Shown in pieces: positions 17,041-26,090 of a DNA stretch of 64,000 nucleotides. The DNA is from Prevotella sp. (lineage in GTDB: Bacteria; Bacteroidota; Bacteroidia; Bacteroidales; Bacteroidaceae): the NCBI GenBank assembly GCA_024681875.1, contig JAILAA010000034.1:1-64000 (forward strand), read 5' to 3'. The notes beneath the pieces are model-generated. The model saw only the letters and a program-made list of their open reading frames with translations, searched no databases and was not told the origin of the DNA. Position 1 is the stretch's first letter, and each line of letters begins with the position of its first letter. The translations under genes were made by a program, and so were the position numbers.

Positions 17041-17943
17041 TTATTTAATGATGTATTTCTTTCCATTCTTGCCTTGCAAGCGTCCTTCGGCCGAGCGATT
17101 GATGTACAGGCCATGAGTTGGCTGAGTCACACGACGACCCTGCAGGTCGAACATCACATCAGAAGCACTCGATGATGGACTAACGGAAAGTACACGAACA
17201 TCCGTACTTTCCCTCTTTACAAGTACGATGGCGGTGAAGTTGAAGGGGGCGCCACCTTCTTTGTTGCATTGCACCATCAGCCTGTCCACATCAGCAAGTT
17301 TTGCTGCCATATCAATATTCTCCAAACTGAGTTCAGCATACTCGTTGGTCATGGTCATAGTGGTTTGGTCGCCCAACTTGCCGCCATCTCCCCATTTGGT
17401 GAGTACGTTGATAACAAAGTCTGTGCGGTTTGCCTCTGAATAGAAGCGAATGGCCTTGTAGTCGTTCCAGTTGATGCCGTCGAACGAGGTCTTTGCCACC
17501 TCTAAGGTGCTCCACTCATCCATCCAGAAATATCCGGACCAAACTGTGTTGTCGTCGACATTTTCCTTTCCCTCGCCATACCATGCCTTAGTTGCTGTAA
17601 AGCCTGTGCCACAGATTTCCAGTCCTGATTCCTTCAAGCGTGCCAGCATGCCTGGAGTGATGAATACTTCCATCGAACTTTGATCGGCATAGAGATGATG
17701 CTCATAGCGTGTACCAGGAAGCATGCCTCCGTTGCTATGCAGTTCTATCACTTCTCCTGTAGCGTCAGTAAACTCGATGACTATTTTCTGGCCTACCAGT
17801 GCGTCGGTAAACTTTTCAGCTTCGATAGTCAGTGTGTTGTCCCATTTCACTGGATGTGAACCTTCCCACAGGTCGGTTGCCGATGCAATCGTGGTATTGA
17901 ATACCATCGCAAGTGCAAGAAATGCTATTTTCATTTTTTTCAT
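17041..17943 (-). CDS. Secreted protein of the fructan locus with C-terminal sorting-like domain
   Basis: 300 residues with a Sec signal peptide (cleavage near ASA-TD). The middle reads as two consecutive beta-sandwich-like modules (WDNTLTIEAEKFTDALVGQ; SGYFWMDEWSTLEVAKTSF), consistent with carbohydrate binding, but I do not recognise a named family. The last ~45 residues (VMFDLQGRRVTQPTHGLYIN ... GKKYIIK) match the pattern of the type IX secretion C-terminal domain common in Prevotella, so export across the outer membrane is likely. It is the last gene of the susC-led operon, 26 bp after the surface GH32, suggesting a fructan-binding or accessory role. Confidence 0.82.
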   Translation of the reverse strand: MKKMKIAFLALAMVFNTTIASATDLWEGSHPVKWDNTLTIEAEKFTDALVGQKIVIEFTDATGEVIELHSNGGMLPGTRYEHHLYADQSSMEVFITPGMLARLKESGLEICGTGFTATKAWYGEGKENVDDNTVWSGYFWMDEWSTLEVAKTSFDGINWNDYKAIRFYSEANRTDFVINVLTKWGDGGKLGDQTTMTMTNEYAELSLENIDMAAKLADVDRLMVQCNKEGGAPFNFTAIVLVKRESTDVRVLSVSPSSSASDVMFDLQGRRVTQPTHGLYINRSAEGRLQGKNGKKYIIK

Positions 17944-17969
17944 TTTTTTGTTGCTTTTTTATTGCTTTT

Positions 17970-19562
17970 TTATTGATACTGTGTTACCTTAACGTCGCTC
18001 ACAGTCACCGAGCCGCCGTAGTTGTTGATGCTCCAGCAGTTTTTCTGGATGCCGTAGATGCGGTTGGTGTAGGCGCAGACGTTGTTAATATACATTACCA
18101 TGACAGAGTTGTCGGTGTAGATGTCGATGTTGTAGATGTTGTCGGCAGGGCGCTGGAAGTTATAGCCGTCAATGCCCTCGACGAAACCCTTGCCTTCCTC
18201 ACCTTCCTGCTCGAAGTTCACCTTGCGTCCGTCCTCCCACTCGGGATTGACCACCATGGTGTAGTATTTCTTCGAATCAGTGCCGCGCACCAGTGAGATG
18301 CCGAACTTGTCCCAGTTGTTGCTGGTGGTGACCTTCAGCGAGATGTGATTGTGGGCACCGAGGCGGTTGTACATCACATAGGCATCGTTGCCCGTGAGCG
18401 TTCCGTTACTGTAGCCGTTGGAAGCCATTACCGAGAGGGTCTGCTGCTGGTTGTACTTGGCGGCCATGGCGGGCACTTCGCCCAGCGTCAGTGTGCCGTC
18501 GCTGTGCTGGATGATCTTGTGGCAGACGAGTGCGCCCGACCAGTTGGGCTCGCCACCGGCACCTACGTTGACATTCTTGTCGTGGATAGTAGTGCCTGTG
18601 CGATAAGGACACCAGCCCCAGATATAACGGTCTGTGCCGTTGGAGGCCGTCTTGCCGGCATAGAAAGCACGGCTGTCGAGCACGCCTTCGTGACCGTCTT
18701 TCGGCCAGTTGGCACCGGGATCGTTGAAGCAGGCTTTCAGCTCTTCCCACGAAGTAGCCATCATATACTTCACCTTGCGGCTCCAGGAGGCACGATAGCC
18801 CTCGCTATACACGAGATACCAGTAGTCGCCCATCTTGAAGACATCCGGACATTCCAGCATGCGGTCCCAGATCATATTGAACTGTCCTACGTGCTCCCAG
18901 TTCTTGAGGTCGCTTGACTTGAACTCGGCAAACTTCAGGTTCGAGGTTATGACCATGTGCCAAAGTCCGTCCTCAGCAACGAACACCTGCGGGTCGCGGA
19001 AGTCAACTGAAGAATAGCCATAGTCGTCGCCCTTCAGCATCCAGGTGTTGTCCTTCGTCCAGGTCTTGAAGTCGGGCGAGGTGGCACGCATTACGACCTC
19101 CACGTTCTTCAGCAGCACGTTGTGACCTGTATAGTAGATGTAGTAGAGTCCGTCCTTTTCGTTATAGACGGCACAGCCAGTACCCAGCGAAGCATCGGCC
19201 TCCTGTGTGGAAGTGCCTGTAGGCAGCACCTCGCCTAAGGATTCATAGTTAGCGCCATCCTTTGTTGAGATGCCCCAGAATGGATGGTAGCAGGCGCCGT
19301 TGTTGTCGTACTCCTGCAGATAGAGCACCTTGAACTCCTGAGCCTTCTGGTCGTAGAACGGCATAGGGTCGCCACAACGTCCGATGGCGGGGGTATAGTA
19401 CGTCAGGAAGCCAGCCTCGTCGGTCGAGTTGAAGAATGTGGCCGTGCCAGCCCAGTCCTTTGGTGCGTCGGGGCCGAAGTCGTCGTCGCTGCAGCTTGTC
19501 GTGGCTGCGGCCAGGCCGCAGCATACGAGACAAGCAAAGAGAATATTATTTAGCATCTTCAT
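17970..19562 (-). CDS. Surface GH32 lipoprotein (probable endo-acting fructanase)
   Basis: 530 residues with a lipoprotein signal peptide (TTSC, Cys24) followed by a run of acidic residues (SDDDFGPD), the pattern linked to surface export of lipoproteins in Bacteroidota. GH32 catalytic residues: GDPMPFY (nucleophile Asp), VDFRDPQVF and MLECPDVF (acid/base Glu). A C-terminal beta-sandwich ends the protein. Its place after susC, susD and a DUF4960 gene matches the surface endo-levanase of the B. thetaiotaomicron levan locus as I recall it, so it likely makes the first cuts in extracellular fructan. Levan versus inulin preference cannot be read from the sequence. Confidence 0.93.
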   Translation of the reverse strand: MKMLNNILFACLVCCGLAAATTSCSDDDFGPDAPKDWAGTATFFNSTDEAGFLTYYTPAIGRCGDPMPFYDQKAQEFKVLYLQEYDNNGACYHPFWGISTKDGANYESLGEVLPTGTSTQEADASLGTGCAVYNEKDGLYYIYYTGHNVLLKNVEVVMRATSPDFKTWTKDNTWMLKGDDYGYSSVDFRDPQVFVAEDGLWHMVITSNLKFAEFKSSDLKNWEHVGQFNMIWDRMLECPDVFKMGDYWYLVYSEGYRASWSRKVKYMMATSWEELKACFNDPGANWPKDGHEGVLDSRAFYAGKTASNGTDRYIWGWCPYRTGTTIHDKNVNVGAGGEPNWSGALVCHKIIQHSDGTLTLGEVPAMAAKYNQQQTLSVMASNGYSNGTLTGNDAYVMYNRLGAHNHISLKVTTSNNWDKFGISLVRGTDSKKYYTMVVNPEWEDGRKVNFEQEGEEGKGFVEGIDGYNFQRPADNIYNIDIYTDNSVMVMYINNVCAYTNRIYGIQKNCWSINNYGGSVTVSDVKVTQYQ

Positions 19563-19568
19563 GGTTGT

Positions 19569-20966
19569 TTACTTCATTAAATGGTTGAATGCATTTTGTG
19601 TCATAATCTCGATGTTTTTGTGGAACTTCTCCGTGTAGCCACCTTCGTAGGTGTAGGAATACCAGTCGTAGCAGCCAGAGCCGATGCAGACGATGCCGCC
19701 CTTGCCGTCGCGGGCAGGATATTCCCATGCCACGACAGCTCCGTCGCCGCCTACGCCGAGTATCTTACCGCCCGTGCGGGCTTCCCATGCAGCATGGTTG
19801 TCATAGCCGCCCCAGTCGGTACCGATATGGTACTGAGCCGTAGAGTTGGTGATGTGATAGCCGGCATCGGTGCAATACACCTCCTGTGGGTTGTCGCCGG
19901 CAATCAGGTTCTGGAATAGCGGATGGTCGTTCTGTCCATCGAAGATGCGGAAGCTCCACGGGCCGCCACACAGCTCGGCAGCATCCTCGTTCTGTCCCCA
20001 GCAGTTGTTCGGGGTTGTCCACTCGTCATCGCCAGTCACTCCGATGAACGACGGGAGGTTGGTGGCATAGCGGGTGAGGAACATCGAACCGCCATTCTCG
20101 TAGAAGGAGCGCAGCTGGTTTTTGGTATCCAGGGCATCTGTAGCCTTGGCCATGAACACATCGTGACCATCAACGCCACCGTCAACGTGGTAATGCCACC
20201 AGATGACTTTACAGTCAGAGAGGTCGAGCGTTCCGGCACGTAGGTCGGCAAATGAAGCATAGAGCGAGTTGGGCACGTTGCCGAGCATCCACTGGCAGGC
20301 AGCTTTGGCCTCGGCATCGAGGTCGTTCATCATCGGTGCTGAGCCGATGAAGAGTGCCTTCGGCTTCTCGATGGCAATCACCGTCACCGTATAGGTGCTC
20401 TCGGCAGAATTGTTGGTCACTTTATAAGTCACGGGCTGCGAGAAGTCCTGAGCCACACCCGTCCCCGGGGTTATAGTGGCATTAGCGCTGAAGGTGATGG
20501 TAGGCACCAGATGGGTGATGTCGACAGAGCCAGGCACGTAGACCGTGATGGTCTTGGCCTCTTGGTCGATAGCTCCCTGATAGATGTCGTTGATGACGAA
20601 CTGCGTGATGCGGGCCTCATCGTGGAGCACGCTGAGTGTCCAGTTCATAAACACGTCGCCATTTGTGATGTGCAACACCTTGGCGGCATCCATATTCAAG
20701 GTCTCACCCAACTTAACATTGCAGTCGGCACCATTAGAGATGTTTAGAACTGTTACCTTCATGGCCGATGTCTCATAGACTTCAGGCAGGCGTACCAAGA
20801 TGCTGCGTGAGGGAAGATCGATGATTCCTTCGTAGTTGTCGAGCGTGATAGACTCTATCATGCAGTCACCACTCAATTGCAGGTCGCTGACATGATCGTC
20901 GGAACAGGATGTAAGGCCGAAGATGACCATACAAGCGCAAATGATGCTATATATCTTTGTTTTCAT
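19569..20966 (-). CDS. DUF4960-type surface glycan-binding lipoprotein
   Basis: 465 residues from ATG 20966 with lipobox LTSC (Cys21) and an acidic start (SDDHVSD). Residues ~25-190 look like two Ig-like/DUF5018-type strands-only domains (ITVYVPGSVDITHLVPTITF). Residues ~195-460 are a Trp/Gly-rich domain (CKVIWWHYHVDGG, GGSMFLTRYATNL, GSGCYDWYSYTYEGG) that I associate with DUF4960, the family of the levan-binding protein next to SusD in B. thetaiotaomicron. It would hold fructan at the surface for the GH32 lipoprotein and SusCD. An upstream in-frame ATG arises only from ATTGAACAT-type repeats and is not used here. Confidence 0.85.
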   Translation of the reverse strand: MKTKIYSIICACMVIFGLTSCSDDHVSDLQLSGDCMIESITLDNYEGIIDLPSRSILVRLPEVYETSAMKVTVLNISNGADCNVKLGETLNMDAAKVLHITNGDVFMNWTLSVLHDEARITQFVINDIYQGAIDQEAKTITVYVPGSVDITHLVPTITFSANATITPGTGVAQDFSQPVTYKVTNNSAESTYTVTVIAIEKPKALFIGSAPMMNDLDAEAKAACQWMLGNVPNSLYASFADLRAGTLDLSDCKVIWWHYHVDGGVDGHDVFMAKATDALDTKNQLRSFYENGGSMFLTRYATNLPSFIGVTGDDEWTTPNNCWGQNEDAAELCGGPWSFRIFDGQNDHPLFQNLIAGDNPQEVYCTDAGYHITNSTAQYHIGTDWGGYDNHAAWEARTGGKILGVGGDGAVVAWEYPARDGKGGIVCIGSGCYDWYSYTYEGGYTEKFHKNIEIMTQNAFNHLMK

Positions 20967-20967
20967 A

Positions 20968-21014
20968 ACGTTCAATGTTGAATGTTCAATATTCAATGCT
21001 CAATGTTTAATGTT
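20968..21014. repeat. Low-complexity spacer between susD and DUF4960 genes
   Basis: Degenerate copies of the words GTTCAATG and ATTCAATG in both orientations fill the 46-bp gap and reach the susD stop. A related repeat fills the susC-susD gap (22777-22818). Confidence 0.7.
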
Positions 21015-22761
21015 ACCAATTGCCAATGTTCTGAGTGTAGTGGCCGTTGGAGGCAGAAATCTGACTAAAGGGAATAGGCAGGTATTCGTCCTTATTGGCT
21101 GTGAAGTGGGCACCGCTATAGATGGCGCAGTTGTCAATTTCCTCAGCGTAGTATTTGTTCAGCACGGTGGCGGCATCGCCCCAGCGTACGAGGTCGAAGA
21201 AGCGCTCACACTCCATGCCCATTTCCAGGCGGCGCTCCATCTTCACTATCTTGATGGCGTCTTCCTTGGAATAGTTGCCCTTGTAATTGGCGATGTACAT
21301 CTTCACGCCGTAAGTATTCTGATAGTTGCCAATCATCTGAGTGCTCTGAGCGGCACGGCTGCGAATCTGGTTCACCAATGCGATGGCCTGTTCGGTCTGT
21401 CCTAGCTGAGCGTATGCCTCAGCACGCTCCAGCAGCACGTCGGCATAGCGGAAGACGATGCGGTTCATGGAACTGGCCCAGTAGCTGCCCTTGATCAGAT
21501 AGTTGTCGATGAGGGCCGGGTCGACGTTCTGCTTCAGCGAGACGTTGTAGCCATAGAGTCCGTTGCTACGGCTCCAGATGCTTGTCTCCTCCATCATGTA
21601 GTTCTTGTTGAACATATAGGGCAGTCCGGGGATGCCAACCGTGAGGAACAGGCGCGGGTCGGCATTGTCGCTGGTCTTGTTGTAGTCTTTCTCGTTGAAG
21701 CTGTCAAGCAGGGGCAGACCGTCGGCTCCCGTGCGATAGGCGTTGACCAGGTTCTGCGAAGGCTTGTAGAAGTCACAGCCGCCATCGGTTGCACCGGGAA
21801 TGTTGGGCGGAATCAAGCCGTAGCTCCAGTTCAGGTTGCCGTAGGTGCTGCCGTCGTTGCGAGAGTATTGGATAGCCCAGAGGCTCTCCTTGCCGTTCTC
21901 ATACTGCTCTTCAGGACGGAAGTTGTTGTGAATGTCATCTTCTAGACCGTAGCTGGAATAGAAGGCGGGATTGGTGAACTCGATGACCTTCTCCAAGTCC
22001 TGCTGGTTGATGCTGGTCACCTTGTTGCTGTTCTCATCATCCTGACGATAGGCCTTATAGAGATAGACCTTGGCCAGGAAAGCAGCGGCGGAAGCCTTGG
22101 TGGGACGCCCCTTGTCTGCCTGTGTCTGAGGCAGGGTGTTGTAAGCCTCCATCAGGTCGTCGATAATCAGCTGCCAGCCTTCGTCGTTGGTATAGGTGGT
22201 ATTCGACAACGTGTTATACTCGTCGTAGGTCAGGTTCTCGTTGACCACGAAGGGGATGTGCTTATACAGACGCTTCAATAGGAAATGTCCGTAGGCTCGG
22301 AGGAATTTCATCTCTGCCAGTCGCTGTGTTTTCATGTTGTAGTCGCTCTCGTTCAGCAGGGCAATGGTGCTATTGACGCGTGAAAGGCTGTTGTAAAGAC
22401 GTACCCACATGTCGTTGATGTTCCAGTTAGTGGTCAGCACACCCTGCTGCACTTCCAGTTGATGGAACACGTCGCCGTCGCTCGTGCCGCTGCCTCCCTT
22501 ATAGGCATCGTCGCTACGCACGTCGAAGTTCCACATTGAGAAAGAAGAGTTGATGTCTTCTGCCGTGGTAAAGATGGCATAGGCTGATACAACCATGGCT
22601 TCGGCGTTCTCAGGACTTTTCACTTGTTCGTCGCTGAGTGTCCCCTGAGGCGTGTGCTCGTCGAGGAAATCAGAGCACGAGGTGAGCAACGTGCTAAATG
22701 CTAAATGACAAATGATAAATGATATAGTTATCAGAAGTCGTTTGTATATCCTTGTTTTCAT
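21013..22761 (-). CDS. susD: SusD-family nutrient-binding outer membrane lipoprotein
   Basis: 582 residues with lipobox LLTSC (Cys29). SusD signatures: CSDFLDEHTPQGTLSDEQV at the mature N-terminus, TPR-like helices (RLAEMKFLRAYGHFLLKRLY), and the C-terminal RYADVLLERAEAYAQLG and MERRLEMGMECERFFDLVRW motifs. It forms the lid on the SusC transporter and passes fructan oligosaccharides to it. It directly follows susC in the operon. Confidence 0.96.
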   Translation of the reverse strand: MKTRIYKRLLITISFIICHLAFSTLLTSCSDFLDEHTPQGTLSDEQVKSPENAEAMVVSAYAIFTTAEDINSSFSMWNFDVRSDDAYKGGSGTSDGDVFHQLEVQQGVLTTNWNINDMWVRLYNSLSRVNSTIALLNESDYNMKTQRLAEMKFLRAYGHFLLKRLYKHIPFVVNENLTYDEYNTLSNTTYTNDEGWQLIIDDLMEAYNTLPQTQADKGRPTKASAAAFLAKVYLYKAYRQDDENSNKVTSINQQDLEKVIEFTNPAFYSSYGLEDDIHNNFRPEEQYENGKESLWAIQYSRNDGSTYGNLNWSYGLIPPNIPGATDGGCDFYKPSQNLVNAYRTGADGLPLLDSFNEKDYNKTSDNADPRLFLTVGIPGLPYMFNKNYMMEETSIWSRSNGLYGYNVSLKQNVDPALIDNYLIKGSYWASSMNRIVFRYADVLLERAEAYAQLGQTEQAIALVNQIRSRAAQSTQMIGNYQNTYGVKMYIANYKGNYSKEDAIKIVKMERRLEMGMECERFFDLVRWGDAATVLNKYYAEEIDNCAIYSGAHFTANKDEYLPIPFSQISASNGHYTQNIGNW

Positions 22762-22776
22762 AATCTACAATGTTCA

Positions 22777-22818
22777 ATGTTCAATAATCAATGTTCAATA
22801 ATCAATGTTCAATAATCA
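22777..22818. repeat. Three 14-bp tandem repeats in the susC-susD gap
   Basis: ATGTTCAATAATCA is repeated three times exactly (22777-22790, 22791-22804, 22805-22818). The last copy contains the TGA stop codon of susC (minus strand). Confidence 0.95.
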
Positions 22819-25800
22819 GAAGCTCACGTTTAAGCCAAAGGTGATGTTCAGAGGAATGGGATAGCCGAAGTTGGCGTTCTCAGGATCCACACCCGTGAAG
22901 CTCTTGCTCTTGATGGTGAGCAGGTTCTGGGCTGAGACATACATGCGCAGGCGTTCCATATATAACTTCTGGCTTAAGCTCTTGGGGAAGTTGTAACCTA
23001 GCTGAATGGTGCGCAGCTTGGCAAACGAGCCGTTCTCGACGAAGTAGGTGCTGACGCGCTTCTCGTTGTTGTTGTCCATCGTGCTGATGGCGGGGATGTC
23101 CGAACCGTTGTTCGAGGGGCTCCAGGCGTCGAGCAGACGACGACCCTTGTTCAGGTTCGAGATATTCAGGCCGCTCCAAAGATCGGTCTCTTTCTTTAGG
23201 TCGCTGATGACGTCAACGCCCTGCACGCCCTGCCAAAACATGGTGAAGTCGAAATCCTTGTATTGCAGATAGATGTTCAGACCCCATGTGAAGTCGGGTG
23301 TCGGGTCGTAAATCCACTGCTGGTCCTGCTCGTTGATGACACCGTCGTTGTTCAGGTCTTTCCAACGGATGCGGCCCAGGCCGGCGCCGTTCTGTACGGC
23401 GTGGTTGTCAATCTCGTCCTGGCTCTTGAAGATGCCGTCGTAGACGTAACCCACCTGCGAGTACATGGGATGACCGATGACACTCTCCACACCGTTACCA
23501 CCGAAGGTGCCGTTGGCGGCAATCGTCTCGGGCAGCTTCGTCACCTTGTTGCGATAAGTGCCCAGGTTGCCTGACAGGTCGTAGCTCAGCTCTCCCAGGT
23601 CACCACGGTAGCCGACGTTCAGCTCGATACCCTTGTTCTCCACCTCGCCGGCGTTGATCCACTGGCTGGAACCCTCACCCATCACACCTATGCCCGGCAT
23701 GTAGACCAGGATATCCTTCGTCTTCTTGAAGTACCATTCAAACGAACCGTAGAGCGCATTGCGGAACAGACCGAAGTCAAGACCGAGGTTGGTCTGCGTT
23801 GTGGTCTCCCACTTCAGGTCATCGTTGCCAAGCTGGTTGCGCTTGAAGCCGCTGGGCAGCGTCTGACCGCCGTTGGTGCCGGCAATATCGTAGCTGGTGC
23901 CATAGCTCTGGCCGCCGAAGTTGGCCTCGCCGTAGTTGCTCTCATAGAGTGTATAGCGTGCAATGTTTGAGATTTCCTGATTACCCGTCTGTCCCCAGCT
24001 GGCACGCAGCTTCAGGTTGTCGAGCCAGTTGAGGCCCTCCATAAACTTCTCCTCGTTGATGCGCCAGCCAGCACTGACTGAGGGGAATGTGCCGTAGCGG
24101 TTGTTCTTGCCGAAGCGGCTGCTGCCATCGTAGCGCATGGTCAGGCTCAGCAGGTAGCGGTCGGCGAAGTTATAGTTCACCTTGCCAAAGTAAGACACCA
24201 AGGTATAGCCTTCGCCTGAGCCGTAGGCCTCAGCCTCGCCCACACCTGCATTGGGCCACATATAGTCGGGATTCAGCACCATGTAGTCGAATTTCTTGCC
24301 ACTGAACCATACGTCGTCCTCGCGGTTGAGCTCCGTACCAACCATCACGTCGGCACGATGTAGGTCTTTCTCCAGATTGTAGGTGGCAATGGCGTTCCAC
24401 ATCCACTTCGTCCAGTGCTCCTGCTTGCCCTCGACGGCATTGGTCGAGTTGGCCACCGTACCCTCAGTGACAGGATAGGTGAAGATGCGCTGCTGCTTCT
24501 GTGCATAGTCGAGACCGAAGGTCGACTTGATGTTGAAGTCTTTGAAAGGATTGATATTGATATAGGTATCGCCGAACATGCGCCAGTAGGTATAGCGGTT
24601 GTCGCTGTTGCGCTGCAAGCGGGCAACGGGGTTTTCGCGGTCAGGGTAGCCGCCCACGGGGCCGGCAAAATCGCCATTCGTAGTGTAGACGGGCAGCGAG
24701 GGGTTGAACTGCAGCACGTTCTCCAGGAAGCCGCCAGGGGCCTGCACCTCGCTGGTGCGGTTCATGGTGAAGTGCTCACCCACGGTGACAATGCTTTTGT
24801 CGTTAATCTTCAGAAGCTTGTACTCGGCATTCATACGGGCAGAAAGGCGCTCAAAGTCGCTGCTCTTAATAATGCCTTTGTTCTTGTAATAGCCAAGGGA
24901 AAAGAATGAGGTGCCCTTGTCTGAGCCGTTGCTCAGCGACACGTTGTACTGCTGTATCAGTCCTGTGCGCGTCGTTTGGTCAAACCAGTCGGTATCGGCT
25001 GCAGGTGTGGTGGCTGCTGCATCCAGATACTTGTTCATTGTGATATTATTGAGTACTGGCTGTCCCAGCTGGTTGTAGCTCCAGTCATACCTATAGCCCA
25101 AGCCGTTGGCATTGGGGTCGAGGCCGTCGTTCACGTAACCCTGCCACATCACTTGTCCGAACTCCTTGGCGTTGAGCACCTCCATCTTGTGGGCGTAGGT
25201 CTGCATGGCAATACTGCCGTCGAAGTCGATGCGCACCTTGCCGTCCTTGCCCTTCTTCGTGGTGATAATGATGACACCGTTGGCGGCGCGGCTACCATAG
25301 ATAGAAGCCGAGGCAGCGTCCTTCAACACTTGTATTGACTCAATATCGTTGCCGTTTAGCTCGTGCATACCTGTCTTTGTGGGCACGCCGTCGATGATGT
25401 AAAGCGGGTCGTTGTTGTTTAGCGTTCCCACACCACGGATACGGACTGAGGCATTACCCGAGGGAGAACCGTCGGCCGAGATGTTCATGCCTGGCACACG
25501 GCCCTGCATGGCTTTGATGGGGTTGTTCTCGTTTTGCTTCGCCAAGTCGCTGGGTGTCACCGTCGATATGGCCCCCGTCAGGTCGACCTTGCGCTGGGTG
25601 GTATAACCTGTCACCACGACCTCGTTCAGTGCTTGGGTACTCTCTTTCAGTTCCACTTTCATGCCGTTGGTGGTAGCCATCTCCACCGGATCGTATCCAA
25701 TGTAGGTCACAACTATTATTGCTCCGGCATTCACTTTGATTTTGAAATTACCGTCAAAATCGGTCGCAGTGCCATTCGATGTGCCCTTCTCCATTACGGT

Positions 25801-25926
25801 GGCGCCGATGACGCCCTCGCCGGTCTCGTCGACCACCGTTCCCGTAATCTCGCTTTGCGCGTACGTTATAGTACTCGCAAGAATGAGCAGCATGCTCATC
25901 AGGATTCTCCTTAGTTCCTTTTTCAT
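22816..25926 (-). CDS. susC: SusC-family TonB-dependent outer membrane transporter
   Basis: 1036 residues from ATG 25926 (MKKELRRILMSMLLILAST signal peptide). Domains in order: carboxypeptidase-regulatory-like domain (~25-105, ITGTVVDETGEGVIGATV), TonB box/plug region (EVVVTGYTTQRK, then PIKAMQGRVPGMNIS and LYIIDGVP) and a C-terminal 22-strand beta-barrel ending in ITFGLNVSF. It imports fructan oligosaccharides with SusD using TonB energy. First gene of the operon, preceded by a minus-7 box and a three-half-site operator just past the end of the regulator gene. Confidence 0.97.
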   Translation of the reverse strand: MKKELRRILMSMLLILASTITYAQSEITGTVVDETGEGVIGATVMEKGTSNGTATDFDGNFKIKVNAGAIIVVTYIGYDPVEMATTNGMKVELKESTQALNEVVVTGYTTQRKVDLTGAISTVTPSDLAKQNENNPIKAMQGRVPGMNISADGSPSGNASVRIRGVGTLNNNDPLYIIDGVPTKTGMHELNGNDIESIQVLKDAASASIYGSRAANGVIIITTKKGKDGKVRIDFDGSIAMQTYAHKMEVLNAKEFGQVMWQGYVNDGLDPNANGLGYRYDWSYNQLGQPVLNNITMNKYLDAAATTPAADTDWFDQTTRTGLIQQYNVSLSNGSDKGTSFFSLGYYKNKGIIKSSDFERLSARMNAEYKLLKINDKSIVTVGEHFTMNRTSEVQAPGGFLENVLQFNPSLPVYTTNGDFAGPVGGYPDRENPVARLQRNSDNRYTYWRMFGDTYININPFKDFNIKSTFGLDYAQKQQRIFTYPVTEGTVANSTNAVEGKQEHWTKWMWNAIATYNLEKDLHRADVMVGTELNREDDVWFSGKKFDYMVLNPDYMWPNAGVGEAEAYGSGEGYTLVSYFGKVNYNFADRYLLSLTMRYDGSSRFGKNNRYGTFPSVSAGWRINEEKFMEGLNWLDNLKLRASWGQTGNQEISNIARYTLYESNYGEANFGGQSYGTSYDIAGTNGGQTLPSGFKRNQLGNDDLKWETTTQTNLGLDFGLFRNALYGSFEWYFKKTKDILVYMPGIGVMGEGSSQWINAGEVENKGIELNVGYRGDLGELSYDLSGNLGTYRNKVTKLPETIAANGTFGGNGVESVIGHPMYSQVGYVYDGIFKSQDEIDNHAVQNGAGLGRIRWKDLNNDGVINEQDQQWIYDPTPDFTWGLNIYLQYKDFDFTMFWQGVQGVDVISDLKKETDLWSGLNISNLNKGRRLLDAWSPSNNGSDIPAISTMDNNNEKRVSTYFVENGSFAKLRTIQLGYNFPKSLSQKLYMERLRMYVSAQNLLTIKSKSFTGVDPENANFGYPIPLNITFGLNVSF

Positions 25927-25970
25927 TTGGTTTTGTTTTTTAGTTAATAGGATTTGTCTCAAAACTGACG

Positions 25971-25978
25971 CAAAAGTA
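25971..25978 (-). promoter_or_regulatory. Minus-7 box for the susC operon
   Basis: Minus-strand TACTTTTG (25978-25971), ~45 bp before the susC ATG. No TTTG box at the expected spacing; the operator begins 30 bp upstream, which suggests activator dependence. Confidence 0.6.
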
Positions 25979-26007
25979 TTAACTAATTGATTCTACGTGT
26001 AAAAGAA

Positions 26008-26066
26008 ATCGTTCATTGCACTGCAAAAATGTTTCAATGTAACATTTTTAACAGACAATGAACGAT
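26008..26066. promoter_or_regulatory. Operator upstream of susC with three half-sites
   Basis: ATCGTTCATTG (26008-26018) and CAATGAACGAT (26056-26066) are identical to the half-sites before GH32 but 37 bp apart instead of 15. A degenerate third half-site ATGTTTCAATG (26029-26039, 8/11) sits 21 bp from the first, at the position matching the GH32 inner half-site. AAAAATGTT/AACATTTTT around it also form a hairpin. Confidence 0.75.
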
Positions 26067-26090
26067 TATTGCAAGTCTGCTTGGCAGGTC

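Noticed and set aside
20968..21014. GTTCAATG words between susD and DUF4960 genes as extra regulator half-sites
   Set aside because: They resemble CGTTCATTG but differ by an inserted base and are part of a low-complexity run; no promoter box is associated.
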